Positions 46,296-59,700 of a stretch of DNA of 64,000 nucleotides are shown here, piece after piece. This DNA is from Juglans regia. Taxonomy: Eukaryota; Streptophyta; Magnoliopsida; Fagales; Juglandaceae. The DNA is taken from assembly GCF_001411555.2 (NCBI RefSeq), contig NC_049911.1:34113340-34177339 (forward strand), given 5' to 3'. The notes under the pieces were generated by a model. The model worked only from the letters and a program-made list of their open reading frames with translations. It was not told where the DNA came from and searched no databases. A program made the position numbers and the translations under genes. Every line of letters begins with the position of its first letter. Position 1 is the first letter of the stretch.

Positions 46296-48716
46296 ATACG
46301 AAGGATGGATGGGATTAGACTCTTATAATAATTAGGAACTATGCTGGAATCTTGATAGGTAGAATTCTTTTTCACTAGAGGACAAAGCTTACGTTATCAC
46401 AGTCGAAAGAAGATTCGGGACAGTGCTGCGCGCAGGGAGTAGTACTACTACACCATCTCCAATATCTGACGGATTTTTAGGGCCAAAGTTTAGCATCTAA
46501 TTAAACTGCATGTATGTGGCCGGGGATATATAGGGTCGGCCGGATTTCTGTTGTTTCATTCGCATGATCAGTAATTTGAATCAATCGGCCGTTTCAAACA
46601 GAATATTATTCTTTAGATCAAAATCTCGACTAATTAGTAATTGCTATATTTTTATATATTATATATATATATGATCATGATGGTGTACTGATCGAACAAC
46701 AGTTAATTTGATGTCGTATAATTACTAGATTTAATTAAAGCATTAATTAGTAATAAACAATTAATGCATGTAAATAATATATACATGCAGGCAGGAGGCC
46801 ACAGAAATTGGTTTATACCAAGTAAACGTACTTGAGGATATATATAGCCAGCCAGCTTAAACGTCTTGCACGTAAAAAGTGATCATAAGAATATATATTA
46901 GACCTTCAGGCCGTCTCCAATTGTTCAGGACTGATCTGCCGCTAGCGCTAGCGCCTAGGCTTGGCTTAATTATTTCTTATACCATTAATAACATGTATGC
47001 ATGCAATTTCCATGAAAATATGCAGCTTGCATGCGGTTTATTATATATTTTTCATATGTTCTATCTAGGTATACGTACGTTAATGATAAATGATTCAGCT
47101 CATTAATTGTCGATAAGAAATTGATCTTGAACTAGTCTTCGATCGATTGACTAGCTTGTTCTATATATATATATATATGAAGGTTATGCAACAAGTACGT
47201 AACAGCATATATATATCGTCATCAACTACCGCAACAAAATTAAAGATCTGAAAAAGAAAATAAAAAATGAAATTTAAATTTAAATTTAGAAAAAAAATAT
47301 ATATATAACTTAAGATTAAGAACATGATCATGAGAGAGTTCTACTAGGTAGCTGGTACGATCGAATACTTGACCGTCCAAAGTGGAGCTGGACATGAAAG
47401 CAGCCCTGCTTGTTGGGTTTTTTTTTTTTCCTCGGCAGGAGTAGCTGCTGGTAGACTTGTTGGGATTTTTCAACTCCAAATAATGATGTTTTCCATGAAG
47501 AATACAACCATTTGTCATTATTCGAATCTAATTCTCCCACTCATGTTTCATGGTCCATATTATAATATATATGCTCCAATATACCCCTTTCGGAAAAGTG
47601 GGAGCCCCAAATTGCAACCGTATCAAATTTTTATTATAATTTCAGGACCTTTAAAGGTCACTAACACGTATGATCCAGGTCCATGTGTTTGCCACCTAAC
47701 TAATCTCCCTGCAGCTTCTCGTAAATAATCGATAAATTTAATTCCTGCAGGCCGCGCCTAAACTTATGACATAAAAAACAAAATTATATATATTTTTAAT
47801 TTTTTTAAAAAGAAACTGTCATCATTCATTCATCATAGAAACTAACATCCATGTAGACCGGATATATTTTGAGATATCCCCATATCAAACATGTACTATT
47901 TCCTTTTGTGACTGGTATGATCTTCATTATTGCTAACATCTCTACATATAAACATTCAAGAGACAACATTTTCTATCTAAACAGAGACTTAACTTCACAT
48001 TTCATAGAAAGAGATGACTCAACCTCTACAGAGAAACATCCGAAAGACGAACTCTTTTTTTATTTTAATTAACAATAAGGAAACCAAAAAGGAAAATAGT
48101 AAGATAGATGCGAAAAACGACGGATTACAGTTTGGACAATTTTCAGTAGATTTCAGAATCTGTGACAGCCTGTGAAAGCAACACACTTGCCTCTTTTCAG
48201 CCACAAAGGTCAAATTTGAAAGGTTTGGTGGTGGCGAGTTTGGTGATCTGACACACGCGTCGAGAAGAGCTGCCGAAATGGTGGCTCGTGAGGACCACGC
48301 ACAGTGATTTTTACAAAACCACCACTTTCTTTCGAACGATGTTTGACTTGTGAATCTATCTCAGGAGTTGTTAGAAAGCTGTAGATCTGTCTTTTTTAAT
48401 ATTGAAGAAAGCAAAATAAAACTAAATAAAAAAAATATTGATAGACAAGATCATGGGTGAATGCATGAAGGAGAGGGAGGAGGAGGAAGAAGCCAATGCT
48501 GCCTCATCCCCCTCTGACAAAAATCAGATTTAGAGTTCTTAAATTTTTACAAGAGAGAGGGGGAAGAAGGCACCTATGGTTTTTTCTTAGACAAGTAAAT
48601 GTTAATAATAGTACCCCACCACAATATGATCATATTCTCTTTAAACATAAATGTTAATAATTGCCTCGATCGATAAATCGGTAGAAAGAAAACCCTTGCA
48701 TATGGTTTAAATTCAA

Positions 48717-48720
<4 letters not shown>

Positions 48721-48749
<29 letters not shown>
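48721..48749. repeat. (TA)n microsatellite
   Basis: Uninterrupted TA run of about 29 bp. Confidence 0.9.
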
Positions 48750-48751
<2 letters not shown>

Positions 48752-48873
48752 CTATATATATTGCTATATATGATTATTTTTAATATGATTACGTACGTAC
48801 CATGATAATTTCCCAGAAGATGATCTGCAATATTTTGCTGAATTTAGTAGCGGATTATATGAGCTCCACGTAC

Positions 48874-48876
<3 letters not shown>

Positions 48877-48917
<41 letters not shown>
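48877..48917. repeat. (TA)n microsatellite
   Basis: Uninterrupted TA run of about 41 bp, the longest perfect dinucleotide run noticed in the window. Likely polymorphic. Confidence 0.9.
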
Positions 48918-48921
<4 letters not shown>

Positions 48922-49286
48922 TGTCATGCTAACAACACTGCAAAAAATATGGTCTTTTGCTATGAATTTTTTTTCCAAGACACATAATCGTGGCAAATAA
49001 TTAGCTTATTACACGAAAACTGGTCATGGGATAAATTAAAAAAAAAAAAAAACATTTTCCCATGAGATCATGTTGGCAAGTAAACCTTTGTGAGGGAAAA
49101 ACGTTTTTGTGGAAAGAAAATGGTTTTCTGCGGTGACTTTTTCTCGCCGCAAAAAGGGTAGATGTTGTAGTGCGACTATTAGTATATATAAGAACCATCT
49201 CATCTAATGATCATCAAACCAACGGAGTGTTTAAAATAAGTAACCTAGCTAGCTACGAAAATGTTAAAAATGGATTTGTAACTAGG

Positions 49287-49310
49287 GCTAGCTAGCTAGC
49301 TAGCTAGCTA
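49287..49310. repeat. (GCTA)6 microsatellite
   Basis: Six consecutive GCTA units. The unit is self-complementary when shifted (AGCT), so the run can form a hairpin. Confidence 0.85.
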
Positions 49311-50643
49311 TATATCATGTAAAACACTATGCTTTTTGCTTATAAAATATTGTATTAGACATGAGGGGTGTAGTCTTTTCCAATATCCGGATCGTAGGTT
49401 GAACCAAGATCTCTCTCAGCTTCTTGGTGGAGATCATCTAGATCAATCACTGGCTTATAATCATTTTTCGTATTTTGACCTATCTGGAGTCACATGCATG
49501 GTCTAGCTACTAAATCGTTTGTGACAATATTGGGAAGATGATCAGTACTGAATGAAGATCCAAATCCCACTTTGGTAATGATTAAGAAATTTTGCACTGA
49601 TCTTCTTGCGTTAAGTGCCTTTCATTAAAGTTTCAACTTTCAAGTCCTGTTCACAATTGGTGAATACACACACACACATGACACACATATAATATATATA
49701 TATATATATATAATGTGTATATATATATGTATCATGTAAAACTTATTTTGCAATATTGAGAAATCAAGACCCTTATAATTGCTAATAGTGTCTATATATT
49801 CATGTCCTTGTTGATTCCCACAAAACTCAATCAAGGAGTACTACTGTCAAAACTGGTAGAGGCCGTGTGGCAGACAAAAACATGAGGGTTTCCCCACAAC
49901 GATCAACTCCTTAATTTAGTGACAATTAATTAAATTATAATTAATTAGTGGAGGGTCCAAACACAAAGTAATATATATGGTTCAAATGTGGGCCGGTGCT
50001 GATGCCCACTTACTTATAATAATTCTCAGTACAATATTATATATATATATATATATTCACAATTAATTAGTACGTAGTACTAGCACTGATCTTGAGGTCA
50101 TTGCTGATTTGATTTAGCTTGGATTATTAAGACTTGGATTTGTCGCGTTCTTATTTGCAACCTAGCTAGCTAGCTAATTTAATTATTAGGTCAATATTTA
50201 AAACAGCTCATTCCACTTAATTCATAATTAATTAATTAAGTGCATGGAAAGAGAATCCAAATTCTAATTAATTAGAGATGAACAAGAATATATAACTGTA
50301 TATATAATATGGTTTTGGACAATTTCTAACATCTATATGCTATCAAGGATCATGAGCAGCAGCAAGCAAGAAAGATCCTTCATTATCTTTCTTAAACGCT
50401 TTCAATTATTTTTCTTATATATTGACATTTTATGGGCCAGGGCTTGATAACCACATACATGAATAATCCTCGAGTGTTATTAATTTGTGCGCGCTCTACT
50501 TAATTGGCCATTAATTAATTGACCTGTGGCGATCAGGATTTATAATTAATTAATGTCAAGATGATGCAGTGCATGATGCATATATAGTACTATGCGATCG
50601 ATCATGCTAGCTAGCTTGTAAAGTTGTAGTACCCCCTAATTGC

Positions 50644-50769
50644 AATGTACTGCGTCGTTTCATGAAGAGACTTTCTTTCTAATCCAATGTACTGCGTCGT
50701 TTCATGAAGAGACTTTCTTTCTAATCCAATGTACTGCGTCGTTTCATGAAGAGACTTTCTTTCTAATCC
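50644..50769. repeat. 42-bp tandem repeat, three units
   Basis: Three head-to-tail units starting at 50644, 50686 and 50728. The unit runs AATGTACTGCGTCGTTTCAT then GAAGAGACTTTCTTTCTAAT then CC. By eye the three copies are identical, which points to a recent expansion. Confidence 0.92.
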
Positions 50770-52205
50770 CAACATTCGGGGGAAGTTTTTAAAACTGATC
50801 AGTGAACATTAAATTTTAATTAATTGAAGAGGGTCTAATTATAAACTCAATATAGCATATATAAATATATATATATATATATATATCATTAATCTCGCAT
50901 TTTCGCTGCAATAGTGATGTGATATATACTAGCCAATATATAGAGTTTCAATAAATACAATTAAATTTCGATGCAATAGTGATTTAAAGGTCATTCTATA
51001 AAACACGTTATACGTACGTACAACGAAAGTAATTTATAATATAGTTAGCTTTTTTAAGGGCATATTATATACATGCATTTGAAATTTGCGTGGCGAAGTA
51101 CTAGTTTTCTTAAATTTGCATCCACATACTAATAATTTGATTTTGGTAATTAATTAGACTAAGATGCCACCTTAATTAATAATTACCTCTCCCATTAATT
51201 AATACCGACTTGAAATTTTGCAGTACTACGAATTTCTCTAGCAATTTTGGGGGCCAAAAGAACGACATCAAATCGTCCTATTGTGATTTACATGTCGTTT
51301 TGTCTCTTTGATACGAACTACGTACGTACCTCCTCGATCGAGTGGAGACCATGATGCATGAATATAGAAAAACTTAACATGGTGAAAGAATTTTAATTAT
51401 CATGCATAGCCCTCCAAAAAATAACATTTAATTATTTGAGTTTTAATTTTCTGTTTTTTCCAGATCGACCAACGTTTGAGTTAGGTTTAATAATTAATTC
51501 GTAATTTATAAGAATGAAAAATAGAAGAAAAAAACAAAACAGATCGAGCGATCAAGGGTTACCTCATCATGCGCGCGGGTACGTACGTTGCTGTCATCGA
51601 CCAAAGATCTATTGGCTAATTAAGAAGGACCAGCTAAATTATTCATAAGAGATCAAATTCGATCTACATGGAAGTTTTACACCACATAATTCCACTTAAT
51701 TAATATGTGATTTATCATTATATTTTAATCTTTAAAAATATGTATGTACGTATTTATAATATAGAATGACAAAAATGACGAATGATATGTTAGTTAAGTG
51801 GGGGTGTACGTGGCATGCATGCATGTGATGAAAGTCTTCCTTATATATAGTACTATTTAGTTATTTAATTTGTAAATTAACATTATGATCAACCGGAAGA
51901 TAAAAAAAGACATGTCAACCAACCATGCAGTAGTAGTACTACTAGTTATCATGCATCTCTTTTATTCCTACAGCAATTTCTGCTTAGCAACTACAGCGTC
52001 AATGCTTGGCCTTCGGCCAAAAGACAGCAAAAAAGTACAAGGAAATACAATTAGGTGAACGGCTTTATATTATTTTTTTATTTATTTTAAGTTTTGGGAA
52101 TATCTATAAATTATCTAATTGGACAGCTTGTTCATGATCATGCAGTGCATAATATATATTAATGTACCATATATGCGGTCATATATATACATGCATGATA
52201 TACAT

Positions 52206-52297
52206 GATATGTATAAAGTGTCTCCAAGCAATTAATTCTCTTATGTATACCTTAATCTATATATACATATGTATAAAGTGTCTCCAAGCAATTAATT
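52206..52297. repeat. Direct repeat, about 33 bp twice
   Basis: ATATGTATAAAGTGTCTCCA followed by AGCAATTAATT occurs at about 52208-52238 and again at 52267-52297, about 59 bp apart. By eye the copies are identical. Confidence 0.8.
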
Positions 52298-52751
52298 TGT
52301 CTGGTCGTGATCTGTTTCGTCTTTAAACATAATTAATTAGGCCCTTCCTTTTATAATATTATGATCTCGTCCTTGACAAAGTACATGATATATACCTTTA
52401 ATTAATTTGTTTTTAGGCAGACAAAAAAGTGATCACCTTCTCCTGGAGATCGATGTTTAATTTTGAATACCTACAAAATTAACAAAAATTCAAACATCAT
52501 ATATATATATATATATAATACCAACGTACCCAAAATTCTCAAAAAATATATATATAAATAAAAATAGAATGCTTGCCAGTAATTAAATTTTAGTAATATT
52601 AATCAGTAATATATTTATCCACTTTTTCAGATAAAAAAAATTGTTTGAATTTGGTTCAGGAATACTTACACGTTTGAATTTACGCCGTAAATTTTATCTT
52701 AACCGAAGGAAGAAGTGAGTATAATATATGTATATTACATATATGTTTTAC

Positions 52752-52843
52752 TATACATCAGTCACTATTTATTCCCACGCCTTATACTTGAATTTTTTTT
52801 TTTAATCGAATGTGAAATAGTGAATAGTGATTGATAGGTATAT
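52752..52843. repeat. Hairpin MITE-like element (family A copy 2)
   Basis: The left arm TACATCAGTCACTATTTATT at 52753 pairs with the right arm AATAGTGAATAGTGATTGAT ending about 52836. A T-run loop lies between. It shares the ATCAGTCACTATT end with the element at 4357-4479. Confidence 0.6.
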
Positions 52844-55204
52844 TAATTCATTATATATATAAATATATTTTTTTATTTCCACACAAGTTATTCTTTTTAG
52901 GGAGAAGCACGGCCAAGTCCATTTAAATAGGGCTGGACATGGGTACTTAAGCGAGGAGGCCCAAATGATCAAGCTGTGGTTATAACTAGTTATAGCCCTA
53001 AAGAATGTGCAATTTATATGTATTTGGGCTTTTTTGGTCTTCAGAGGTGATGGAATGATTGTGATCGATTAGGCCCAACGGTAATCATTCTCTTTCTGCT
53101 GGGTGAAAATTTGGATATCCGCATCTCAAAGCTTGAGAAAATTAGCCCAAACTTCACAACGTGGTACGCAGACACAAACTTATTTATTTATTTTTTTAAC
53201 TTTGGGTTAAAATGCATTAATTATGACTGATCCATTGTCACAACGCACCTTTGAACTTTCAGCATCGCTATCATCGGTCGGTTCCCATTTCTTAAAAAAT
53301 CATTGTCAATACAAAGAGCACAAAAATATTACTGTTCAGTTCAAATTTTATATTTTTCTAGCTCAATTTGCATTGTACGTTCTCTGTGTAAGAGAAGAAA
53401 ATAGTTGAAATTCACACCCAATTAAATCTCGCAGTGCTTGTAATAAAAATGGATTTAAAAAATAATAATAATGATAATCTAACAATAATATTAAAAGTAT
53501 CCCCTGACAAAACACGAATGTTCGGGCCAACAACTAGTAGTCGTTGGAAGGACAAGATCAAAAGCAAAATTTGACGACGAACACTATTATTGTACTTGAT
53601 CATGATGACTCTGTATGTATATTATTGGAGAACGTACGTACGTACTCTTGTTCGAGTTAAAATTACGGTACTGATCTAGCTGATGATCATCATGTTGTCC
53701 TACCATGTACGTACTAGCTAGCTACTCAATAGTCATTGCTGCATTTTCTTTGGAACCATGCATGCACAGTCTCCGGTTAATTAATCAAGGGTCCACGCAC
53801 TTAATAGCACTCACATGTGCTAAAATTCCATCTGTCCGGCTACATGTCGGTCAATCTGCCAAGAGTCATGACCTACCTAGCTGTATATATATATATAGGC
53901 CAGTCTAAATAGATATTTTTTCTGACAAATAGTTGTACGTACTACTATTTCGTTTTATTTTTTCCCACAAAACCTGAAATTAGCACACAATCACAAACAA
54001 CGACGCAATGCGTGGGTCACCCCACTAAATGATTCATCAATACCAATAGAATAATTATAAGATAGCTGATCCATGATGGGTTCCGATTAATTATTTTTTT
54101 AATAATTAAGAAAATATTTTTTAAATAATATTGTGATTTTTTTTTAAAATATATAAGAATATATCATATATATGAAAAAAAAATGAATAAAAAAAATTAT
54201 AACTTATCGGTAACCATCCTCGCTCATACCAATATTGGCATGCAAGAGTGAGAGCAGGATCTTTGGTAAGTTGAGCTGTCAATATATAAGTGCGATTGAT
54301 CTGGACAATACTTTTTTTTTTGGGCGAGGGGATATTACATGAGTGACTACTCATTACTCTATTTCAAGGAGTAGCCAGGTAATTTTTCTGAATTTCTCTC
54401 GATTTTTTCCTCTTTCGATTTGTACTAACTTGATTGCATGCTGCTAGGTCGTCACACCAAGGAAACAGATAAACTCTCTTGATCACACAAGTTTGGCGTG
54501 TCGTGTGTATGCCAAAATTTGTGTTTGTAATTAGGTATTCTTTCGTTGTGAGAGTTATTAATAAAGTTAAGGTCTCGTCATCATCTTAAAAATAAAAAAA
54601 AAAAAAAAACCAGAGCATGCGGTAACGTCTAAGCTGGTAAATTCAATTTCTTATATATCCTTCTAGACGAGTATCCAGACTATCATGTAACTTGATCTGG
54701 TACTTCCACTGCATGCATGGTTTCATTTATATATAGATGAGTCTTAAAGCTAATCTAGAATACTAATTCTAAGTAATTCATACATATCATGTGATGCCAA
54801 AGAAAGAATGGGAATATCCCATGCAATAACCTTTGATTCTTGAGAGGCCCCACGTCTCAATGAAAAACAAGATCAGGTGGCCGATCAATATAATCATGAA
54901 GCTAAGGTCAAATCAAGTCGGACCACTAAGGATTCCTTGAATTAACCCACGTACGTACATGTTATAGATAAGTAACTCCATCAGTAATCAAGATCATCAA
55001 ATTTTACAGCGTCCTTTCTTTTCTCTTACTGAATCCTTACTTACTTATAAGCCCATCGTTGGATTGAATTTTGTTATTTTTAATATTTTCAATGGCCGAT
55101 ATTACAAAATTGACATGCCTCAATCGTGCTAATCCATTATTGTCCTGACTTTTAGAGTTTTACTTTTATAGATACCTTTTAGAGATCAGAAATCAAACAC
55201 AAGT

Positions 55205-55600
55205 CATGCATGGACTTGCTTGTGTGGGGGAGAGGGTGGGGCAGGCACGTGCATCGGTACCTTCGATTTCAAATTCACGTGAAACTGTCGTTGACGACAA
55301 GTCTCAGGCCACCATAGGCTGGCGTCCAACGCCGCAAACTCAAAGTTCGTCCTACTTTCCGCCATTTCCCGTACAATATATCGCGACTCATTGACAAGAT
55401 GGACGCGTCAACATCCAACAGCGCAAGTGACTGTTTTGATCTGACACCTAATAACTCTATCATGTACAGGTGGCTTCACCTCGCTGACCGGCAAGGACCA
55501 TCTAGATACCAGTCGGCCCAGCATCCTGCTGGGCCTGGAAAAAGGGGACCCACCAGATGTCAGCAGCACAAGTGGGGGAGGTCTGTCTCAAATGATAGAG
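55205..55600. other. Less AT-rich island in the gene-free region, function unknown
   Basis: A stretch of about 400 bp with clearly higher GC than its surroundings. It holds GCACGTGC (about 55245) and TCACGTGA (about 55275) palindromes of G-box type, and a perfect hairpin GGCCCAGCA-tcc-TGCTGGGCC at about 55515-55535. No open frame with a recognisable domain. It could be a remnant promoter, a conserved noncoding element or part of an old transposon. Confidence 0.4.
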
Positions 55601-55823
55601 CTATTTTTTTTTTTCTTTTTACTTATTTTTGTTACCGTTATATAATCTTAGTTGCAAATTACAATACTAGGTCTCCCGCAGCGAAAATGCGGGAATAGTA
55701 TTTTTTTTTTTTTAAAGACAAAAATGGAGCACACCTTACAAAGTGAAGTTTTTTTATATATTCCCAGGCGCACGTACGCTAGATTTGTTTTCCCAAAAAC
55801 TTTTATGAGAATCGTTTCTTATT

Positions 55824-55937
55824 TTACGTATCAGTTACTATTTATTTTTATACTTTATATTTATAATATATTTTACATGATGTGAGAGTTTTTCATAAAA
55901 TAAGAAATATAAAATAATAAATAATAACTGATAATTT
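55824..55937. repeat. Hairpin MITE-like element (family A copy 3)
   Basis: The left arm ACGTATCAGTTACTATTTAT at 55826 is inverted as AATAAATAATAACTGATAAT at 55917-55936. The arm sequence ATCAGT-ACTATTTA is shared with copies at 4357 and 52752. It lies in AT-rich DNA. Confidence 0.55.
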
Positions 55938-56701
55938 TTTTTTTTCTTTCAGCGCATCTTGGGATTCAAAGAAAAGTTTTTGGGAATTTTCCATGCCGAC
56001 GAAAAAATGTTAAATGAGGCTGATGATCTGTCTCTGGGTTTTGGAGCTCAACAATGTCCCGATGTGCTCTCATTTTCTGGTCCAAGAATCCAAGGCCCCC
56101 AATGCACTTCTAAGGGTCTTCAAGCCCAATTCGTAAAATCCTAACCCCACTCTCCCCCACACCGCCCCCTAAAAAAAAAAAACATTTTCTCATGTCACGC
56201 GAAAAAACAAAAATGGCTAGTTTTTCCTTCGCGCGACCAATATCAGAAAAGAAAAGATAGGCTTTTTTGTTCCAGATGATGGAACATTGGAATCCTTAAA
56301 TGTTACTTGGCATTTTCAAGAAACACGATTTTACAGCTAATGATGCGTAGTAATTCTGCTAATCAGGAATATTGCTTTTAACCTATACTTTTAGCTTTAA
56401 GGAAACATTTGGTCCCTCTCTACTCTCTAGCTTGTTCCGTACCCTCGCGTCGCTTTCTTTACTGAGACAGGGTTTTTAACATTTCAACGTGACTCAAATA
56501 CTATAATATATAATGACTTGAAAGTGATCGATGGCAGACTGGCCAATTTATAAGTACGTACATGTGTCAAAACTACAGTGATCGACATGACTTTATGGAT
56601 CAAAACTTCATTTTCGTCATAATAGATGTGCCCCCTGAATTAACTTCTAACTTGATTTTTACCAGGTCGATCGGGTAGTATATGTATAGTGTCACGTCTT
56701 G

Positions 56702-56727
56702 GAGAGAGAGAGAGAGAGAGAGAGAGA
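56702..56727. repeat. (GA)n microsatellite
   Basis: Uninterrupted GA run of about 26 bp. Confidence 0.9.
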
Positions 56728-59700
56728 ACTGATCATCTGGCTCTCAGTTCTCAACTTTTCATGGATTCTGAAAGAAGACATATATGGTATGGTAGGGTAG
56801 CTAACATTTAAAATGCAGATCGAGAAATCATGCAGCTAGCATTTAAATTAAAGCACTCATAAATGTGACAACAATACCATTCTATTGTATGTTATCATGA
56901 CTGCGAATATTGTATGTAATTATTACTCGCGCGCGTTTGAAAATTGAGGAATCATGAATACGATTTCGAGAGAAGTACCATATTGCAACCAGCTTATCCA
57001 TTCATGAATATATTTTAACCTAACCACGGATCAGAATTAAACCATCCCCAAAAGATCAAAAATATTACATTCTGATCATCCTAATTTTGAAAGACCTTAA
57101 CACAATAATACATTTATTAATTGCTAGATATATAATAGGTTTTGAATTAAACTAAAAAAAAAAAAAAAAAATTACGAGGAAAGAGTCAACAGCTTAGATC
57201 TTCATTTGGTCAAGCCTATCATCTGTCCCTTTATGGCTTAATTTGGAGGTGACATTACATGCAGAATGTGGATCACAGAGTACTTTTAGCAAATTAACTC
57301 GCAACTATCTGTATTTATATAACGATTATTTATGATAAAAAAATTATTTATTTGTAATTAATTATTTTTACAAAATAATTATTTTTTATTAAAATAAATC
57401 TGTTTTCATAATAAATAATCATTCTTAACCTATATAGTTGGAGACGGTAAAAACTTTCAGCTAGCAATGCCATACCCACATGACATCGTCCCATAACAGT
57501 CCAGTCCATCCTAATTCATACACGTGGCGTGACTTGGGGGTGCCGACAGTCGTTATCGGTGCCAGACTGCCAGTAATACTTTTTTTGTTTTTTTAATAAG
57601 TTTTGTTGTATTAATATTTTTAATTTATTTTTCGAACAACAGTCGAACATCTCCTTATACGAGCGAAGAGACAGCGACAATGACGTGAGCTCGACTTTCT
57701 TGACGTGAGTCGAACAACAGGTTTTCGCACGCAAAAATGTCAGCAATGTCGTTCGTAAATTTGACTTTTAATGGCAATCCGATCGACGAAGTGACTGTAC
57801 CATCCAAGTTTTGGTGAACGAAAGCCCTATACGAATACCCTCCAATGATCAGTGATGCATTCCAGCCATGCCACCCAGTGTCCGGCGGACCTATGTTATG
57901 TCTAAGAAGTTTTAAAAATATTTAAAATATATTCTATATTTTATTTATAATTTTATAAATATAACAAATGGCCCTCCAAAAAAAAAAATTACAACCTCCG
58001 TATCTTTAAAATTTTTTAAAATTTTAATATACTTAAAAATGTATTTCTTTAATTTTTTTCCTGTAATTAAGAAATTTTATATAATTTCTCTATATTATTT
58101 ATTTCCAAGAATACGGTCTTATCAAAATTAAATTAAAATTAAGTCTAAGAAAAATAATAAACTTATTAATATAGATCTCTAAGTTTTTTTATTATTATAT
58201 AATATTAGACTTCTTAATATAAAATTCAAAATAAAAATACATGAAATATCATTTAAGGTTAATGATTTACATGAAAAATATCATATTAGAATGAAAGATG
58301 ACATTTTAAAATATCACTTGATAATTTCTATGAAAAAAATAAATTCTAAATATTTTGTTATAAAAATAATAATAAATTAATATTATTTTATAAAACATTA
58401 TTGTCATTAAGTTGTGTTTTTTATAATTTTATTTTTATGTACATGTAACAAATTATTGAAATCTAATTTTATATATAATTATATTTTTATGATTTTTTAA
58501 TTTTTATTTTATTTTATATAAATATGTCATACAAAAGTTGGCCCTTTATAAGTTACTGTTTCCGCCACTGCCGCCAGTATCTACAACCTTTAGGAAGGAC
58601 CGATCTAGGCTAGGTCATGATTTAATTAAGAAAAAAATTAAGAAGCAGCATTGAAGAAATGGCCCGAACAGAGAAAGAATTACAGTGAATGAGATTTGAT
58701 TTATGATTCTCTTTCTTTCTTTTTTTGTGTTAAAAATTATATATGTATGTAAATTAATTATAATGTCGTCGTCAGTAAATGTTATGATATGATAGGGCCC
58801 ACTTTTTTTTTGTATTATTTATAATATAAAATGTTAGACCTAGGCCGGCCATGATATTTGCAAAAAAGTAGTCTAATATATATGGTGGAAAGTCGTGGGA
58901 TTAAAATACTGCTACGTGTTTCGTGTCTTATCCTGTCATAAGCTTTACCACCCACCTCCACTTTGTTGTCAACAATGAGTATGTACATACACACACATAT
59001 ATGTATATGTATGCATGATGGATGTAACAAATCATGGTTTTAAGCATAGTCACCTTTCCCCCAAACTGATTAATTTTAAAAATTTATTAAAGATATATAT
59101 ATACCCAACAAAATCATCTCGTATGTATTCATAGAAAAATCCAAAAAAAAGGGTTAAAACTAAAAAATTAAAAAGAAAAAAGAAGAAGCATGCAAGAGCT
59201 ACTAGGCCTATCCCTTAATTAATTGCCTCAATCTGATCTACATGAGATAAGTGCGGGGTCAGTTGATCATGGTAAGAGAAGATCTCCACTAGATATGGGG
59301 CGAAAAGGGACTAGATTATGACCCCTTAATTAATTAACACTCTACTTTAATTAAGTCTGGTTTAATTAAAAAAAAAAAAATAGCTCCCCGCGAGCAGAAG
59401 TGCATGTCTTGATCACCATATATAAGAAAAAAGACATTGAAACTCTCCTACAAAAGATCAGAGAGTTGAGAAAGAGAGAGAGAGCTGATCGAGGAAAGAC
59501 TAGCTAGGGAGGAGCGCCTAGAAAAGTAATGGTGCGTCTTTTTGAAGGAAATATCTTCACATATATATGATATTCTAGATGATGATCTCCTCTTTTTGAT
59601 CATTAATTAATCTATATAAAATCAAGTTAATGGTGCATCTCTTTTTCTTCTTGGTGCGACATAGGAAAAGCACCTTCTTTTTTCATCTCATTACAGCACT

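Larger units (their letters stand above)
46296..50643. other. Gene-free region upstream of CCD8
   Basis: No coding region recognised. It is AT-rich with long (TA)n runs, a GCTA repeat (49287-49310) and a mixed-composition stretch at about 48130-48330. The proximal part (to about 48 kb) is the likely regulatory region of CCD8. Frames near 47240-47728 and 48019-48213 have no domain. Confidence 0.5.
50770..55204. other. Gene-free AT-rich region
   Basis: No gene recognised. It holds short direct repeats (52206-52297), a hairpin element (52752-52843), a poly-A run after mixed sequence at about 54585-54610 that could be an old retroposed tail, and many TTAATTAA-like AT motifs. Confidence 0.45.

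Noticed and set aside
47240..47728. Overlapping frames of about 90-120 codons on both strands
   Set aside because: Frames on both strands overlap, none has a domain or splice structure, and the composition matches the surrounding noncoding DNA.
55206..55698. Several open frames in the GC-richer island
   Set aside because: Longer frames are expected in less AT-rich DNA. No start context, splice sites or homology support coding.
59500..59525. AGCTAGGGAGGAGCGCC looked like a miR390 variant
   Set aside because: It differs from the conserved miR390 core at several bases and no complementary star arm is present nearby.
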